Shown here: positions 17,201-23,937 of the stretch, piece after piece
Numbering within the stretch: position 1 is the stretch's first letter
How the letters are laid out: each line of letters starts with the position of its first letter
Assembly: GCF_900170035.1 (NCBI RefSeq)
Contig: NZ_LT828559.1
Coordinates: 71,372-107,153 of the forward strand
Reading direction: 5' to 3'
Source of the DNA: Desulfamplus magnetovallimortis
Lineage (GTDB): Bacteria; Desulfobacterota; Desulfobacteria; Desulfobacterales; Desulfobacteraceae
Length of the DNA stretch: 35,782 nt
The notes under the pieces: generated by a model
Seen by the model: only the letters and a program-made list of their open reading frames with translations
What the model was told of the DNA's origin: nothing
The model's database searches: none
Program-made: the position numbers and the translations under genes

Positions 17201-17670
17201 TGTCGGTTGATGGCCTTTTTGTTGCAGGAATGTGCAACTACCCAAAACCCATTGATGAAGCAATTGAACAGGCAAAAGCTGCTGCCTCCAGGGCTTGCGT
17301 GGTTCTCTCCAAAGAGACCATGAAATTAGATGCCGTTAAGTCATTTGTAACAGACAAATGCGATGGCTGTGCCCTTTGTGTTGATGTTTGTCCCTACAAT
17401 GCCATTTCCCTTGAAACAGTTGACTCTTCCCTTGATCTGGAAAGTGCTTCTTATGCTGAAACAGAAAAATGTAAAGATTCGGTAGTGGCAACAACTTTGA
17501 ATGGCGAATCCCATAATTTGAATGGTTCATTCCATAGGAGAATAGTGACAGACTCTGCCCTTTGTAAAGGATGTGGTATCTGCTTTGCCACCTGTCCCAA
17601 GGAGGGTATCATGGTGCATGGCTTTACCATGAATGAACTAAAGGCACAGGTAACGGCTGCAATTGCATAA
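14236..17670 (+). CDS. hdrA: Selenocysteine-containing HdrA-like flavoprotein with N-terminal helix-turn-helix segment
   Basis: One frame of 1144 residues, read through an in-frame TGA (14677-14679) as Sec148, sitting in [21 protein letters not shown] where related HdrA proteins carry Cys or Sec. Residues 1-55 resemble an excisionase/MerR-type helix-turn-helix ([20 protein letters not shown]). From residue 97: first FAD/NAD motif (GGGIAG 101-106), Sec148, ferredoxin clusters (Cys197/200/203/207 and about 239-256), and the HdrA cysteine motif LQCVGSR. From about 546 a second HdrA-like module begins (IGVFVCSCG) with GGGIAG at 690-695, but it lacks the matching Cys/Sec loop. C-terminal clusters use Cys1042/1045/1048/1052 and Cys1110/1113/1116/1120. 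HdrA proteins bifurcate electrons on FAD in the cytoplasm. AAGGAG supports the start at 14236; an internal ATG at 14500 would give HdrA without the extra segment. Confidence 0.9.
14677..14717 (+). promoter_or_regulatory. Sec TGA and bSECIS-like hairpin of hdrA
   Basis: The TGA at 14677-14679 is followed after 22 nt by a stem AGTGC (14702-14706), loop GGTCG, GCACT (14712-14716), extendable by one G-T pair. The loop begins 27 nt after the TGA and contains GGTC, as in the E. coli fdhF SECIS. Distance and loop fit known bacterial elements. Confidence 0.65.
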
Positions 17671-17712
17671 ACAACTTATAATAGATTAGTTGCTCATAAT
17701 CAAAAGTGTAAA

Positions 17713-17880
17713 CTATAGCTTTCCAGAAAAATATTTTATTTTTTTGTAAACGGGCATGATTGATTACGTATCAATCACCCCCAAATATAAAAATGATAGT
17801 CATTTTCACGGTAAAAAATTAATCCAGATAACAGATAGTTAGACTTTTTCATTATCAATTTAATTATCTGGAATACTATA
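17713..17880 (+). mobile_element. Family D repeat interrupted by a family B copy
   Basis: Outer parts 17713-17750 and 17816-17880 together make a 103-bp D unit, with ends CTATAGCTTTCCAGAAAA and TTATCTGGAATACTATA. Its reverse complement occurs uninterrupted at 25573-25675. It sits in the 266-bp gap between hdrA and mvhD and is followed by a family C-like end (GATATGAAAGATGCC, to 17905). Confidence 0.75.
17751..17815 (-). mobile_element. Family B 65-bp insertion
   Basis: The unit starts CGGGCATGATTGATTACG and ends TTTTCACGGTAAA. GTAAA occurs at both edges (17746-17750 and 17811-17815). The uninterrupted D copy at 25573-25675 shows a single GTAAA at the same position, so this is a precise 65-bp addition (or a precise loss there). 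Confidence 0.8.
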
Positions 17881-17936
17881 CTTTTGAGTTGATATGAAAG
17901 ATGCCCAATTTTTTATTATTTAAGGAAATAAATAGC

Positions 17937-18494
17937 ATGAACGATCAATTTGAACCGATCATTGTAGGATTTCTCTGCAACTGGTGTGCCTATGCAGGTG
18001 GTGATCTTGCCGGTGTTTCCCGACTTCAATATCCCCCAAACATGCGTGCAGTAAGGGTTATGTGCTCAGGCATGGTACATCCCAATCTTGTGGCTGATGC
18101 CTTTCATCAGGGTGCTGACGGTGTTATTGTCATGGGCTGACATCTTGGAGAATGTCATTACCTGGATGGTAATTATAAAGCTGAAGCAAGGTCTCAAGTC
18201 ATAACAATGGTTCTTGAGGAGAGCGGCATTGACCCGGAAAGATATGCCCTTGAGTGGGTCTCATCAGCAGAAGCTCCAAGATTTGCAGAAGTTGTAACCC
18301 GTTTTACAGAACAGATTAGGGCATTGGGTCCACATGCACCGAAACCTTGTCATAATGAATCACCGGAAATGGATTCAGGAGCCATGAAAACATTGCATCA
18401 ATCAACGGAAACACCTGATCAATCAACGGAAACAGCTGATCAATCAACGGAAACACCTGATCAATTACTGGAAACCGCAAAGGAGGCTCTATGA
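17937..18494 (+). CDS. mvhD: Selenocysteine-containing MvhD-like hydrogenase iron-sulfur subunit
   Basis: MvhD carries a [2Fe-2S] cluster and links the Mvh hydrogenase to HdrA. The 185-residue frame runs through a TGA at 18138-18140 (Sec68). Motifs match the family: FLCNWCAYAGGDLAGVSR, RVMCSGMVHP and GADGVIVMGUHLGECHY, where the usual residue at the U position is Cys. The ATG at 17937 follows AAGGAA. After residue about 140 the protein departs from family length and has a proline/threonine/glutamine-rich tail with three repeats of DQSTETP or a close variant. The stop overlaps the start of the next gene (ATGA), and that gene's ribosome site is inside this tail. The 266-bp gap to hdrA contains repeats, so a second promoter may serve this part of the cluster. 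Confidence 0.9.
18138..18173 (+). promoter_or_regulatory. Sec TGA and bSECIS-like hairpin of mvhD
   Basis: ATTACC (18157-18162), loop TGGAT, GGTAAT (18168-18173) form a perfect 6-bp stem. The loop starts 22 nt after the TGA, the same offset and nearly the same loop as in mvhA. Confidence 0.65.
18400..18462 (+). repeat. Three tandem 21-bp repeats within mvhD
   Basis: Units at 18400-18420, 18421-18441 and 18442-18462 differ by only one base (CACCTG or CAGCTG); a degenerate fourth follows. The unit starts AATCAACGGAAACA. The length is a multiple of three, so copy-number change keeps the frame. Confidence 0.9.
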
Positions 18495-19615
18495 AAACCT
18501 TTTTTAACCTTGTGCAGGATGTCCAGAAGGTGGGATTGTGTCATCGTTGCGGTGGTTGCGTTACCTTCTGTACAGCCATCAATTATGGTGCCCTTAAAAT
18601 TGATGATGATGGAAAACCTGTCTATGCTGATATGGAAAAGTGCATTGAATGCGGTCTCTGTTACTCCATTTGCCCTGAAATAGACGACCTTGAAGAGGAG
18701 ACAAAACTCCAGGCAGCCTGGAAACAGCCCATTGGAAAGGTTATTGAAACCACAGTTTTGAGGGCAACAGATCCTGTTGTACGGCAAAAAGCCACAGATG
18801 GCGGGGTTGTGACAGCACTTCTGCTGCATCTATTTGACAGACATCGCATAGATGGCGCAATTGTTACAAAAGCTGTGGGTAAATTCCAGCGTCGTCCATT
18901 TCTTGCCACTACACGTCAGGAGATACTTGATGGAGCCGGCCTCTTTTTTGATACATCACACGGCATGAAGAGTTTCAGTGATGAATATATGACTTTTTCT
19001 TCCATTGAGGAGTTTGACCCCATGGTGAAAAAAAAGCTCAACCGGGTTGCACTTGTGGGAACTCCCTGTCAGATAAAATCTGTAAGAAAGATGCAGGTTA
19101 TGAATCTTGTCCCTTCAGACGCAATTAAGTTCTGTTTTGGCCTTTACTGCACCGGCAATTTTACCTTTGGTGATAAGGAGCGCCAGATGATAGCTCGGGT
19201 TGGGAATTTTTCCTGGGATGATACAGTAAAAATAAATCTGAAAGACAAACTTTACATCACATTAAGTTCAGGTGAGGAGAAATCCATTTCCCTTGAGGAG
19301 CTTGAGAGCATCAAACGGTTTGCCTGCCGATATTGCAGTGACTACACAGCAGAATTTGCAGATATCTCGTTTGGAGGTCTAGGCGCAGCAAAGGGGTGGA
19401 CATCTGTTTTAATCCGTACACCTCTTGGCCGTGCAGTTCTGGCAGATGCCAGAAGCGCCATGGCTCTGGAGCAGTTCAACATGGAAAATGATCCCAACTA
19501 TTCCGGAAAAGCTCTTCAGGAGGCAAGAAGTGCCTCATCTGCAAAACGGACAGCAGCACGTCATTATAGAAGGGAGCTTAACAAACAAAAACCCATGGGC
19601 CTTGCAAGGAGATAA
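18491..19615 (+). CDS. FrhB-like iron-sulfur flavoprotein (F420 hydrogenase beta-subunit family)
   Basis: The 374-residue protein has two N-terminal ferredoxin motifs (CHRCGGCVTFC, residues about 18-28, and CIECGLCYSIC, about 54-64) and the FrhB/FdhB N and C domains. Signature segments are ATDGGVVTALLLHL, GTPCQIKSVRKM, CFGLYCTGNF and CRYCSDYTAEFADISFGGLG. Family members bind FAD and a [4Fe-4S] cluster and exchange electrons with F420, ferredoxin or other partners. F420 use here is not shown. Its place between mvhD and mvhG suggests it is a subunit of the same cytoplasmic complex, perhaps the electron outlet that HdrBC provides in methanogens. Start is fixed by AAAGGAGG and the 4-base ATGA overlap with mvhD. 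Confidence 0.88.
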   Translation: MKTFFNLVQDVQKVGLCHRCGGCVTFCTAINYGALKIDDDGKPVYADMEKCIECGLCYSICPEIDDLEEETKLQAAWKQPIGKVIETTVLRATDPVVRQKATDGGVVTALLLHLFDRHRIDGAIVTKAVGKFQRRPFLATTRQEILDGAGLFFDTSHGMKSFSDEYMTFSSIEEFDPMVKKKLNRVALVGTPCQIKSVRKMQVMNLVPSDAIKFCFGLYCTGNFTFGDKERQMIARVGNFSWDDTVKINLKDKLYITLSSGEEKSISLEELESIKRFACRYCSDYTAEFADISFGGLGAAKGWTSVLIRTPLGRAVLADARSAMALEQFNMENDPNYSGKALQEARSASSAKRTAARHYRRELNKQKPMGLARR

Positions 19616-19622
19616 GATCACA

Positions 19623-20585
19623 ATGAAAGTAAATGTAGCAAGTGAATGGCTCAACTCCTGCTCTGGATGCGAAATCTCCATAATTGATATGGGAGAACGT
19701 TTGCTTGATGTTCTTCAGGTTGCTGATATCGTTCATCTTCCAGCACTTATGGACAGCAAGTACTTTGGGCAGATGGGTGACAAAAGTCATCTGAGCATCC
19801 CAAAAGCAGATGTTGGAATTATTAGCGGCAGTATAAGGAACCAGGAGCATGTGGAAGTGGCCGAAGAGATGCGGAAAAAGTGTAATATTATTATTGCACT
19901 TGGAACCTGTGCCACACATGGGGGGATTCCGTCGCTTTCTAACAGCTATGACAATGAAGAGACCCTGGATCGATATTACAGCACAGAGAGTACTGATGTT
20001 GAGAATAATAAGAACGACACTGGCAAAGGTTATCCGGCAAAGGATATCCCAAAACTTCTTGATGCCTGTTATGCTCTTGATGAAAAGATAAAGGTGGATA
20101 TCTATCTTCCAGGTTGCCCCCCTCATCCTGATCACATATTCCATGCACTGACAGCACTTGTCTCCGGAAAAGAGCTTAAACTTCCGGAAAAGTCGGTTTG
20201 CGACACATGTCCAACAATTCGGAAGGGCAAAGGTGACCTTAAAAAGCTCAGAAGATTTCTGGAAGCACCATTATATGGAGCTGCCGGTGAGTCCCTTGAT
20301 AAAATGCGCTGTCTTCTGGAGCAGGGTTTTCTCTGTATGGGGCCTGTGACCCGCGGAGGTTGTGGCGGAGATGCAAAGGATCCTCGGTGCATTTCAGCAA
20401 GGGTGCCCTGTCGAGGTTGCTACGGTCCTGTTCGTCACGAGGGAAATCAGCGCCTTGATATGCTCAATGCCCTGGTTTCCAACGGCATTGATATAAACTC
20501 CCTGCCTGAAAGTACCTCTCTTCTTCGTTTTTCAGGAGGACATGGTATGCTTCGTCCCAAATTCAAGAAAAAAAAGGAGATTTAA
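19623..20585 (+). CDS. mvhG: Mvh-type hydrogenase small subunit
   Basis: The 320-residue protein is the iron-sulfur small subunit of a group 3 cytoplasmic [NiFe] hydrogenase. The proximal cluster motif NSCSGCEISIIDMGE is at residues about 10-25, followed by GSIRNQEHVE, ALGTCATHGGIP and LPGCPPHPDHI, all typical of the 20-kDa oxidoreductase subunit fold. A C-terminal cysteine-rich region (CDTCPTIRKGK, MGPVTRGGCGGDAKDPRC, PCRGCYGPV) supplies further clusters. There is no Tat signal, which agrees with a cytoplasmic enzyme. AAGGAG precedes the ATG at 19623; the open frame extends upstream into the previous gene but without family similarity. The stop is 4 bases before the mvhA start. Confidence 0.92.
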   Translation: MKVNVASEWLNSCSGCEISIIDMGERLLDVLQVADIVHLPALMDSKYFGQMGDKSHLSIPKADVGIISGSIRNQEHVEVAEEMRKKCNIIIALGTCATHGGIPSLSNSYDNEETLDRYYSTESTDVENNKNDTGKGYPAKDIPKLLDACYALDEKIKVDIYLPGCPPHPDHIFHALTALVSGKELKLPEKSVCDTCPTIRKGKGDLKKLRRFLEAPLYGAAGESLDKMRCLLEQGFLCMGPVTRGGCGGDAKDPRCISARVPCRGCYGPVRHEGNQRLDMLNALVSNGIDINSLPESTSLLRFSGGHGMLRPKFKKKKEI

Positions 20586-20589
20586 ATCC

Positions 20590-22029
20590 ATGGGAAAAAT
20601 GATCAATATACAACCCATTACCCGAATTGAGGGACATGCATCCATCGGCATACAACTGGATGATGACGGCAATGTGGCTGATGCTCGGGTAAATGTTATG
20701 TCCCTGCGGGGATTTGAAAAATTTGTGGAAGGAAAACCTGCCGAAGAGCTTCCAAGAATCGTCAACCGTATCTGCGGAATTTGCCCCTGGATGCACCATC
20801 TGGCATCCAACAAGGCTGTGGATGGATGTTTTGGAGTGGTTCCAACTCCAGCAGGTCACAAACTCCGTGAGCTTATGCAGACCATCTCCCATGCCGAAGA
20901 CAAACTTTTGCACTTTTTCTTTCTGGCAGCCGCAGACTTTGTCATAGGTCCTGACAGTGATTATGCAGTAAGAAATGTGATAGGAATTGTTAAGGCAAAT
21001 CCGGAGCTTGCATCAAAAGTTGTAAAGATGCGTCAGATGGCCAAAATGATTCTTGACAAATTTTCCAAAAAGACAATCCATCCGGTTGCAGGTGTTCCAG
21101 GAGGATTTGCAAAGCCCCTTCTTGAGGAGGAGAGAGTCGATATTCTGGACAAGATGCGTCAGATCCTTGATTTTGCAATGTTTACAATGGATTTTGCAAA
21201 AAAAGAGGTCTTCCCCAAATATCTTGAAACCATACAGTCACTTGGGGTTATCAAGACCGGATTTATAGGAACTGTTGATGATGAGGGGGCTCTTAATCTC
21301 TATGATGGCAAGTTGCGTCTTATGAAACCTGATATGACATATGAGGAGTTTGCCCCTGCAAACTATACAGACTATCTTGCAGAAAAGATAATTGATCACT
21401 CATATGGAAAATTTCCCTATGCAAAATCATGGAACGAAGGTTTTTCCATGGATCTTGAAAACCCCAAGGGAATCTATCGTGCCAACACCCTTGCCAGAAT
21501 AAATGTGGCCGACAAAATGGCAACCCCAAAGGCACAGGCAGAGCTTGAGGAGTTTCGTTCTCTTTTTGGCCGTCCTGCACAGGCCACACTGCTTTACCAT
21601 TATGCCCGCCTGATAGAAGAGGTTTATGCATGTGAACGAGCAATTGAAATCCTGGAAGACCCTGTAATTACAGATCCAGATGTCAGAGCCAAAGTAGAGC
21701 CAAAAGCCGGCAGAGGCGTAGGATGTGTAGAAGCTCCAAGAGGAACCTTGATCCACGACTACAGCACAGATGAAAATGGCCTTATCACCCGGGCAAATCT
21801 TATTGTTGGTACAACCCACAATCTTGGGCCAATCAACATGAGTGTGAATCAGGCTGCCAGATCTTTGATAAAAAACGGAACCTATGATGAGGGAACTCTC
21901 AACAAGATTGAGATGGCGGTACGCGCCTATGACCCCTGAATTTCCTGTGCAACGCATCGCCTGGACGGCGTGCCTGTGGTAAGTGTATCCATAAAGGATA
22001 GTAAAGGACAAACTATCTGGAATAATTAA
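20590..22029 (+). CDS. mvhA: Selenocysteine-containing Mvh-type [NiFeSe] hydrogenase large subunit
   Basis: The large subunit holds the Ni-Fe active site. The first metal-binding motif is RICGICPWMHH (Cys62 and Cys65). The second, normally DPCxxCxxH, reads DPUISCATH with Sec450 encoded by TGA at 21937-21939 and Cys453. Reading through adds 29 residues, ending at TAA 22027-22029. Cleavage after His456 would remove a 23-residue tail (RLDGVPVV...WNN), as expected for a substrate of the maturation protease encoded at 13670. Without readthrough the protein would lack half of its nickel ligands. Total length is 479 residues, normal for MvhA. AAGGAG precedes the ATG. It is the last gene of the cluster and is followed by a strong terminator. 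Confidence 0.93.
21937..21973 (+). promoter_or_regulatory. Sec TGA and bSECIS-like hairpin of mvhA
   Basis: GCA (21954-21956), bulged T (21957), CGCC (21958-21961), loop TGGAC, GGCG (21967-21970) and TGC (21971-21973). The loop starts 22 nt after the TGA. The bulged U below a short GC stem resembles the bulged U of the E. coli element. Confidence 0.7.
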
Positions 22030-22037
22030 AAAAACAG

Positions 22038-22082
22038 TGCATCATATGTTGAAATAAATTCAACTATGATGCATTTTTTTTT
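22038..22082 (+). terminator. Strong rho-independent terminator after mvhA
   Basis: TGCATCATA and GTTGAA (22038-22053, one bulged T) pair with TTCAAC and TATGATGCA (22059-22073) around a 5-nt loop, followed by nine T residues. It ends the hydrogenase cluster 8 bp after the mvhA stop. Confidence 0.9.
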
Positions 22083-22100
22083 GAGTGTACCCTATTTTAA

Positions 22101-22238
22101 CTCAAAGTTGACACCTATGATCTTGTAAGCCTTGTCAACACTGTCTGAATCAGGATTCCCAAGTATAAAAAAGATAGTCATTTTCACGGTAAAGATGGTA
22201 GAAATGCAAACTGATTTTGAGTTGATATGAAAGATGCC
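22101..22238 (+). repeat. Chimeric repeat: pieces of families A, B and C end to end
   Basis: Bases 22101-22163 are the first 63 bases of a family A copy (CTCAAAGTTGACACC...), cut at GATTCCCAAG. They continue as the end of a B copy (AGATAGTCATTTTCACGGTA, to about 22196) and a C end (GTTGATATGAAAGATGCC, to 22238). TTGAGTGTACCC just before (22081-22092) is a family E end. With the operator below, this accounts for the 22030-22327 gap. Confidence 0.6.
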
Positions 22239-22270
22239 AAAAGACCAACAAATTTATTGCATTACAGACT

Positions 22271-22301
22271 ATTACATGCTAATCTACATGTAATATTACA
22301 T
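22271..22301 (+). promoter_or_regulatory. Operator-like palindrome before the 64-residue gene
   Basis: ATGTAATATTACAT (22288-22301) is a perfect 14-bp palindrome. The half-site ATTACATG also occurs at 22271-22278 in inverted relation to CATGTAAT at 22287-22294. Closely related sites occur at 29262-29277 and 29633-29646. Confidence 0.5.
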
Positions 22302-22327
22302 TTGACCATTAACTATGGAGGGATACA

Positions 22328-22522
22328 ATGATTGTCTTTGTTGTGATGAGATTTGATCCTATGCAGTGTGGTGCATGTGGAAACGGGAATCTTGATAAAA
22401 TTTTTGTGCAAAAGGAAGATGCCGAGCTTTATATCAAAAATACCAGGTGCAGAAGAGGGGTAAGCTGGCAGATTGAAGAGCGTTCTGTGGAAGTCCATTA
22501 TGATGAAAGTCTGGTGCAATAG
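22328..22522 (+). CDS. Small cysteine-containing protein of unknown function
   Basis: This 64-residue protein is not recognised. It begins with a hydrophobic strand (MIVFVVMRFDP), has a CxxC-like motif in QCGACGNGN (Cys14 and Cys17), a third cysteine at about 41, and an acidic C-terminus. It could bind a metal or cluster. GGAGGG stands before the ATG, which supports translation. A perfect palindrome 27-40 bp upstream of the start resembles those upstream of the TRAP and molybdoenzyme genes, so it may be controlled with them. The hydrogenase terminator separates it from mvhA. Confidence 0.65.
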   Translation: MIVFVVMRFDPMQCGACGNGNLDKIFVQKEDAELYIKNTRCRRGVSWQIEERSVEVHYDESLVQ

Positions 22523-22575
22523 AATATTTTACTTGAGGATATAAACCTGCATATGTGTTAAATCTAAAAAAGCAG

Positions 22576-22683
22576 GGTATCCTTCATTTCCCAGCTTACA
22601 CTTTCTGGAATAACATACCTTATCTTTCGGGCATCTCCATAAAAAAAAGTGTAAAGTACTTTTGAGGTTATATGAAGGATGCC
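22576..22683 (+). mobile_element. Family C repeat upstream of the stress protein gene
   Basis: A 108-bp copy bounded by GGTATCCTTCATTTC and TTATATGAAGGATGCC, with inner TTACACTTT and AAAGTGTAAA arms. It ends 64 bp before the stress protein start. Confidence 0.65.
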
Positions 22684-22747
22684 AAAAGTAGAACTGTATA
22701 TATATTTGCTGTCCATTAACTGTTTAAATAAAAAGGACGAATTTAAA

Positions 22748-23143
22748 ATGAAGATTCTTGTTTACATTAAAAATTCAGATGGAGACAAGCGGGCAATTTC
22801 CGTGGCTGCTGAACATGCAAAGGCATTTAATGCATCAGTTGATCTTATTTCCGTTATTTCCGAAAACAGTGAAACCCCGATGGGGGCAGTGGAAAAGGCT
22901 GAAACAGCATTAAATAATTATATTGACAATTTTTTTAAACCCGAGGGTATTTCGTGTGTCTCAAAAGTAATTATGACAACCCTTGCCCATGGAGAAGCTG
23001 TGGTTCAATATGCTGATAATCATCATATTGATGAGATTATAATGAGTATCAGAAAACGTTCAAAGGTGGGAAAACTCTTTTTTGGCTCTACAACCCAGTT
23101 TGTTATACTTGAAGCTCCCTGTATGGTTATAACAGTAAAGTGA
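22748..23143 (+). CDS. Universal stress protein (UspA family)
   Basis: The 131-residue product has the single-domain Usp fold: MKILVYIKNSDGDKRAI at the start, a central helix, and the nucleotide-loop region RKRSKVGKLFFGSTTQFVILEAPCMVITVK, which keeps the G(x)GST-type loop and the closing strand seen in ATP-binding members. Usp proteins help cells survive starvation and redox or other stresses in the cytoplasm. The start at 22748 follows AAGGAC; the longer frame from 22679 runs through a family C repeat end and was not used. The gene is single, convergent with prfH. Confidence 0.85.
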   Translation: MKILVYIKNSDGDKRAISVAAEHAKAFNASVDLISVISENSETPMGAVEKAETALNNYIDNFFKPEGISCVSKVIMTTLAHGEAVVQYADNHHIDEIIMSIRKRSKVGKLFFGSTTQFVILEAPCMVITVK

Positions 23144-23256
23144 TGCAGTCGCGTATCAGCGTAACATCGACAAGGTTTTGTCGATATCTGGTGGTTGATA
23201 CGCAATTATGCCCTTTTAGTATGTCTTGTGACGGTAAATGAAAGATATGATATAAA

Positions 23257-23901
23257 TCAGGATTTTTTAAGAGTAAAATCACTCCCTTTATATACACGTA
23301 CAGGATTCCCACGTTCCAGTTCATTATGGTAACTCCAGCGTTCTTTCTGGAGCTTCAGTTTCACGCCTTCCTTATCCTGTTTTATTTTTTCATAAAGTCT
23401 GCTTAATGCTAATTTTCTGTTAAGATGCTGAGATCTCTCCTCCCTGGCAACAGCAACTACTCCTGTTGGTATATGTGTTACCCGAATAGCAGATTCTGTT
23501 TTATTGACATGCTGTCCGCCTGGTCCTGAAGATTTCATAGATTCAACTTTTATTTCACCAGTTTTTATATGGCTCTCCTCGGGAGGATTCAGGGAATTTA
23601 CTCCTGCAAACCAGTTCTTTCTCTTATGGTCTGGACGGAACATACTTTTTCCAATCCATTGTATTGTACCTTCCCAGGTGGAGATAAATGTGTGGATATC
23701 TTCACCTTCTACAGCAACTAAAGCTGACTTAAAAATATCGGGTGCGGTAGATGGAATTGTTTGCAGAATATGTGCTTTATAGCCCTTTGATAATGCTTCA
23801 TTTACTATCTGTTTTACTATTTGAGCGGCAACCCAGCAACACTCATCAGGTCCACGTCCGGATGTTATCTGTAACCAGCAAATCATATCCCACTCCGTCA
23901 T
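23257..23901 (-). CDS. prfH: Peptide chain release factor homologue PrfH
   Basis: The 214-residue protein is a short class I release-factor relative. The GGQ catalytic motif is in SSGPGGQHVNKTESAIRVTH, and the domain is preceded by a short N-terminal region with the PrfH signature LQITSGRGPDECCWVAAQIV instead of the codon-recognition domain of RF1/RF2. PrfH is known as the partner of the RNA ligase RtcB2 in a damage-repair module, where it releases peptides from damaged ribosomes. No rtcB gene adjoins it here: upstream is a DUF4143 ATPase gene and downstream a convergent stress protein gene. GAGAGGA precedes the ATG. Confidence 0.9.
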   Translation of the reverse strand: MTEWDMICWLQITSGRGPDECCWVAAQIVKQIVNEALSKGYKAHILQTIPSTAPDIFKSALVAVEGEDIHTFISTWEGTIQWIGKSMFRPDHKRKNWFAGVNSLNPPEESHIKTGEIKVESMKSSGPGGQHVNKTESAIRVTHIPTGVVAVAREERSQHLNRKLALSRLYEKIKQDKEGVKLKLQKERWSYHNELERGNPVRVYKGSDFTLKKS

Positions 23902-23937
23902 TACTATTCCTCTCCGCTATCAAGCACTGCATAAAAC

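Noticed and set aside
18400-18462. CRISPR-like array
   Set aside because: The units are contiguous 21-bp coding repeats with no spacers.
21427-22011. Minus-strand open frame over the mvhA end
   Set aside because: It is a shadow of mvhA with no recognisable domain.
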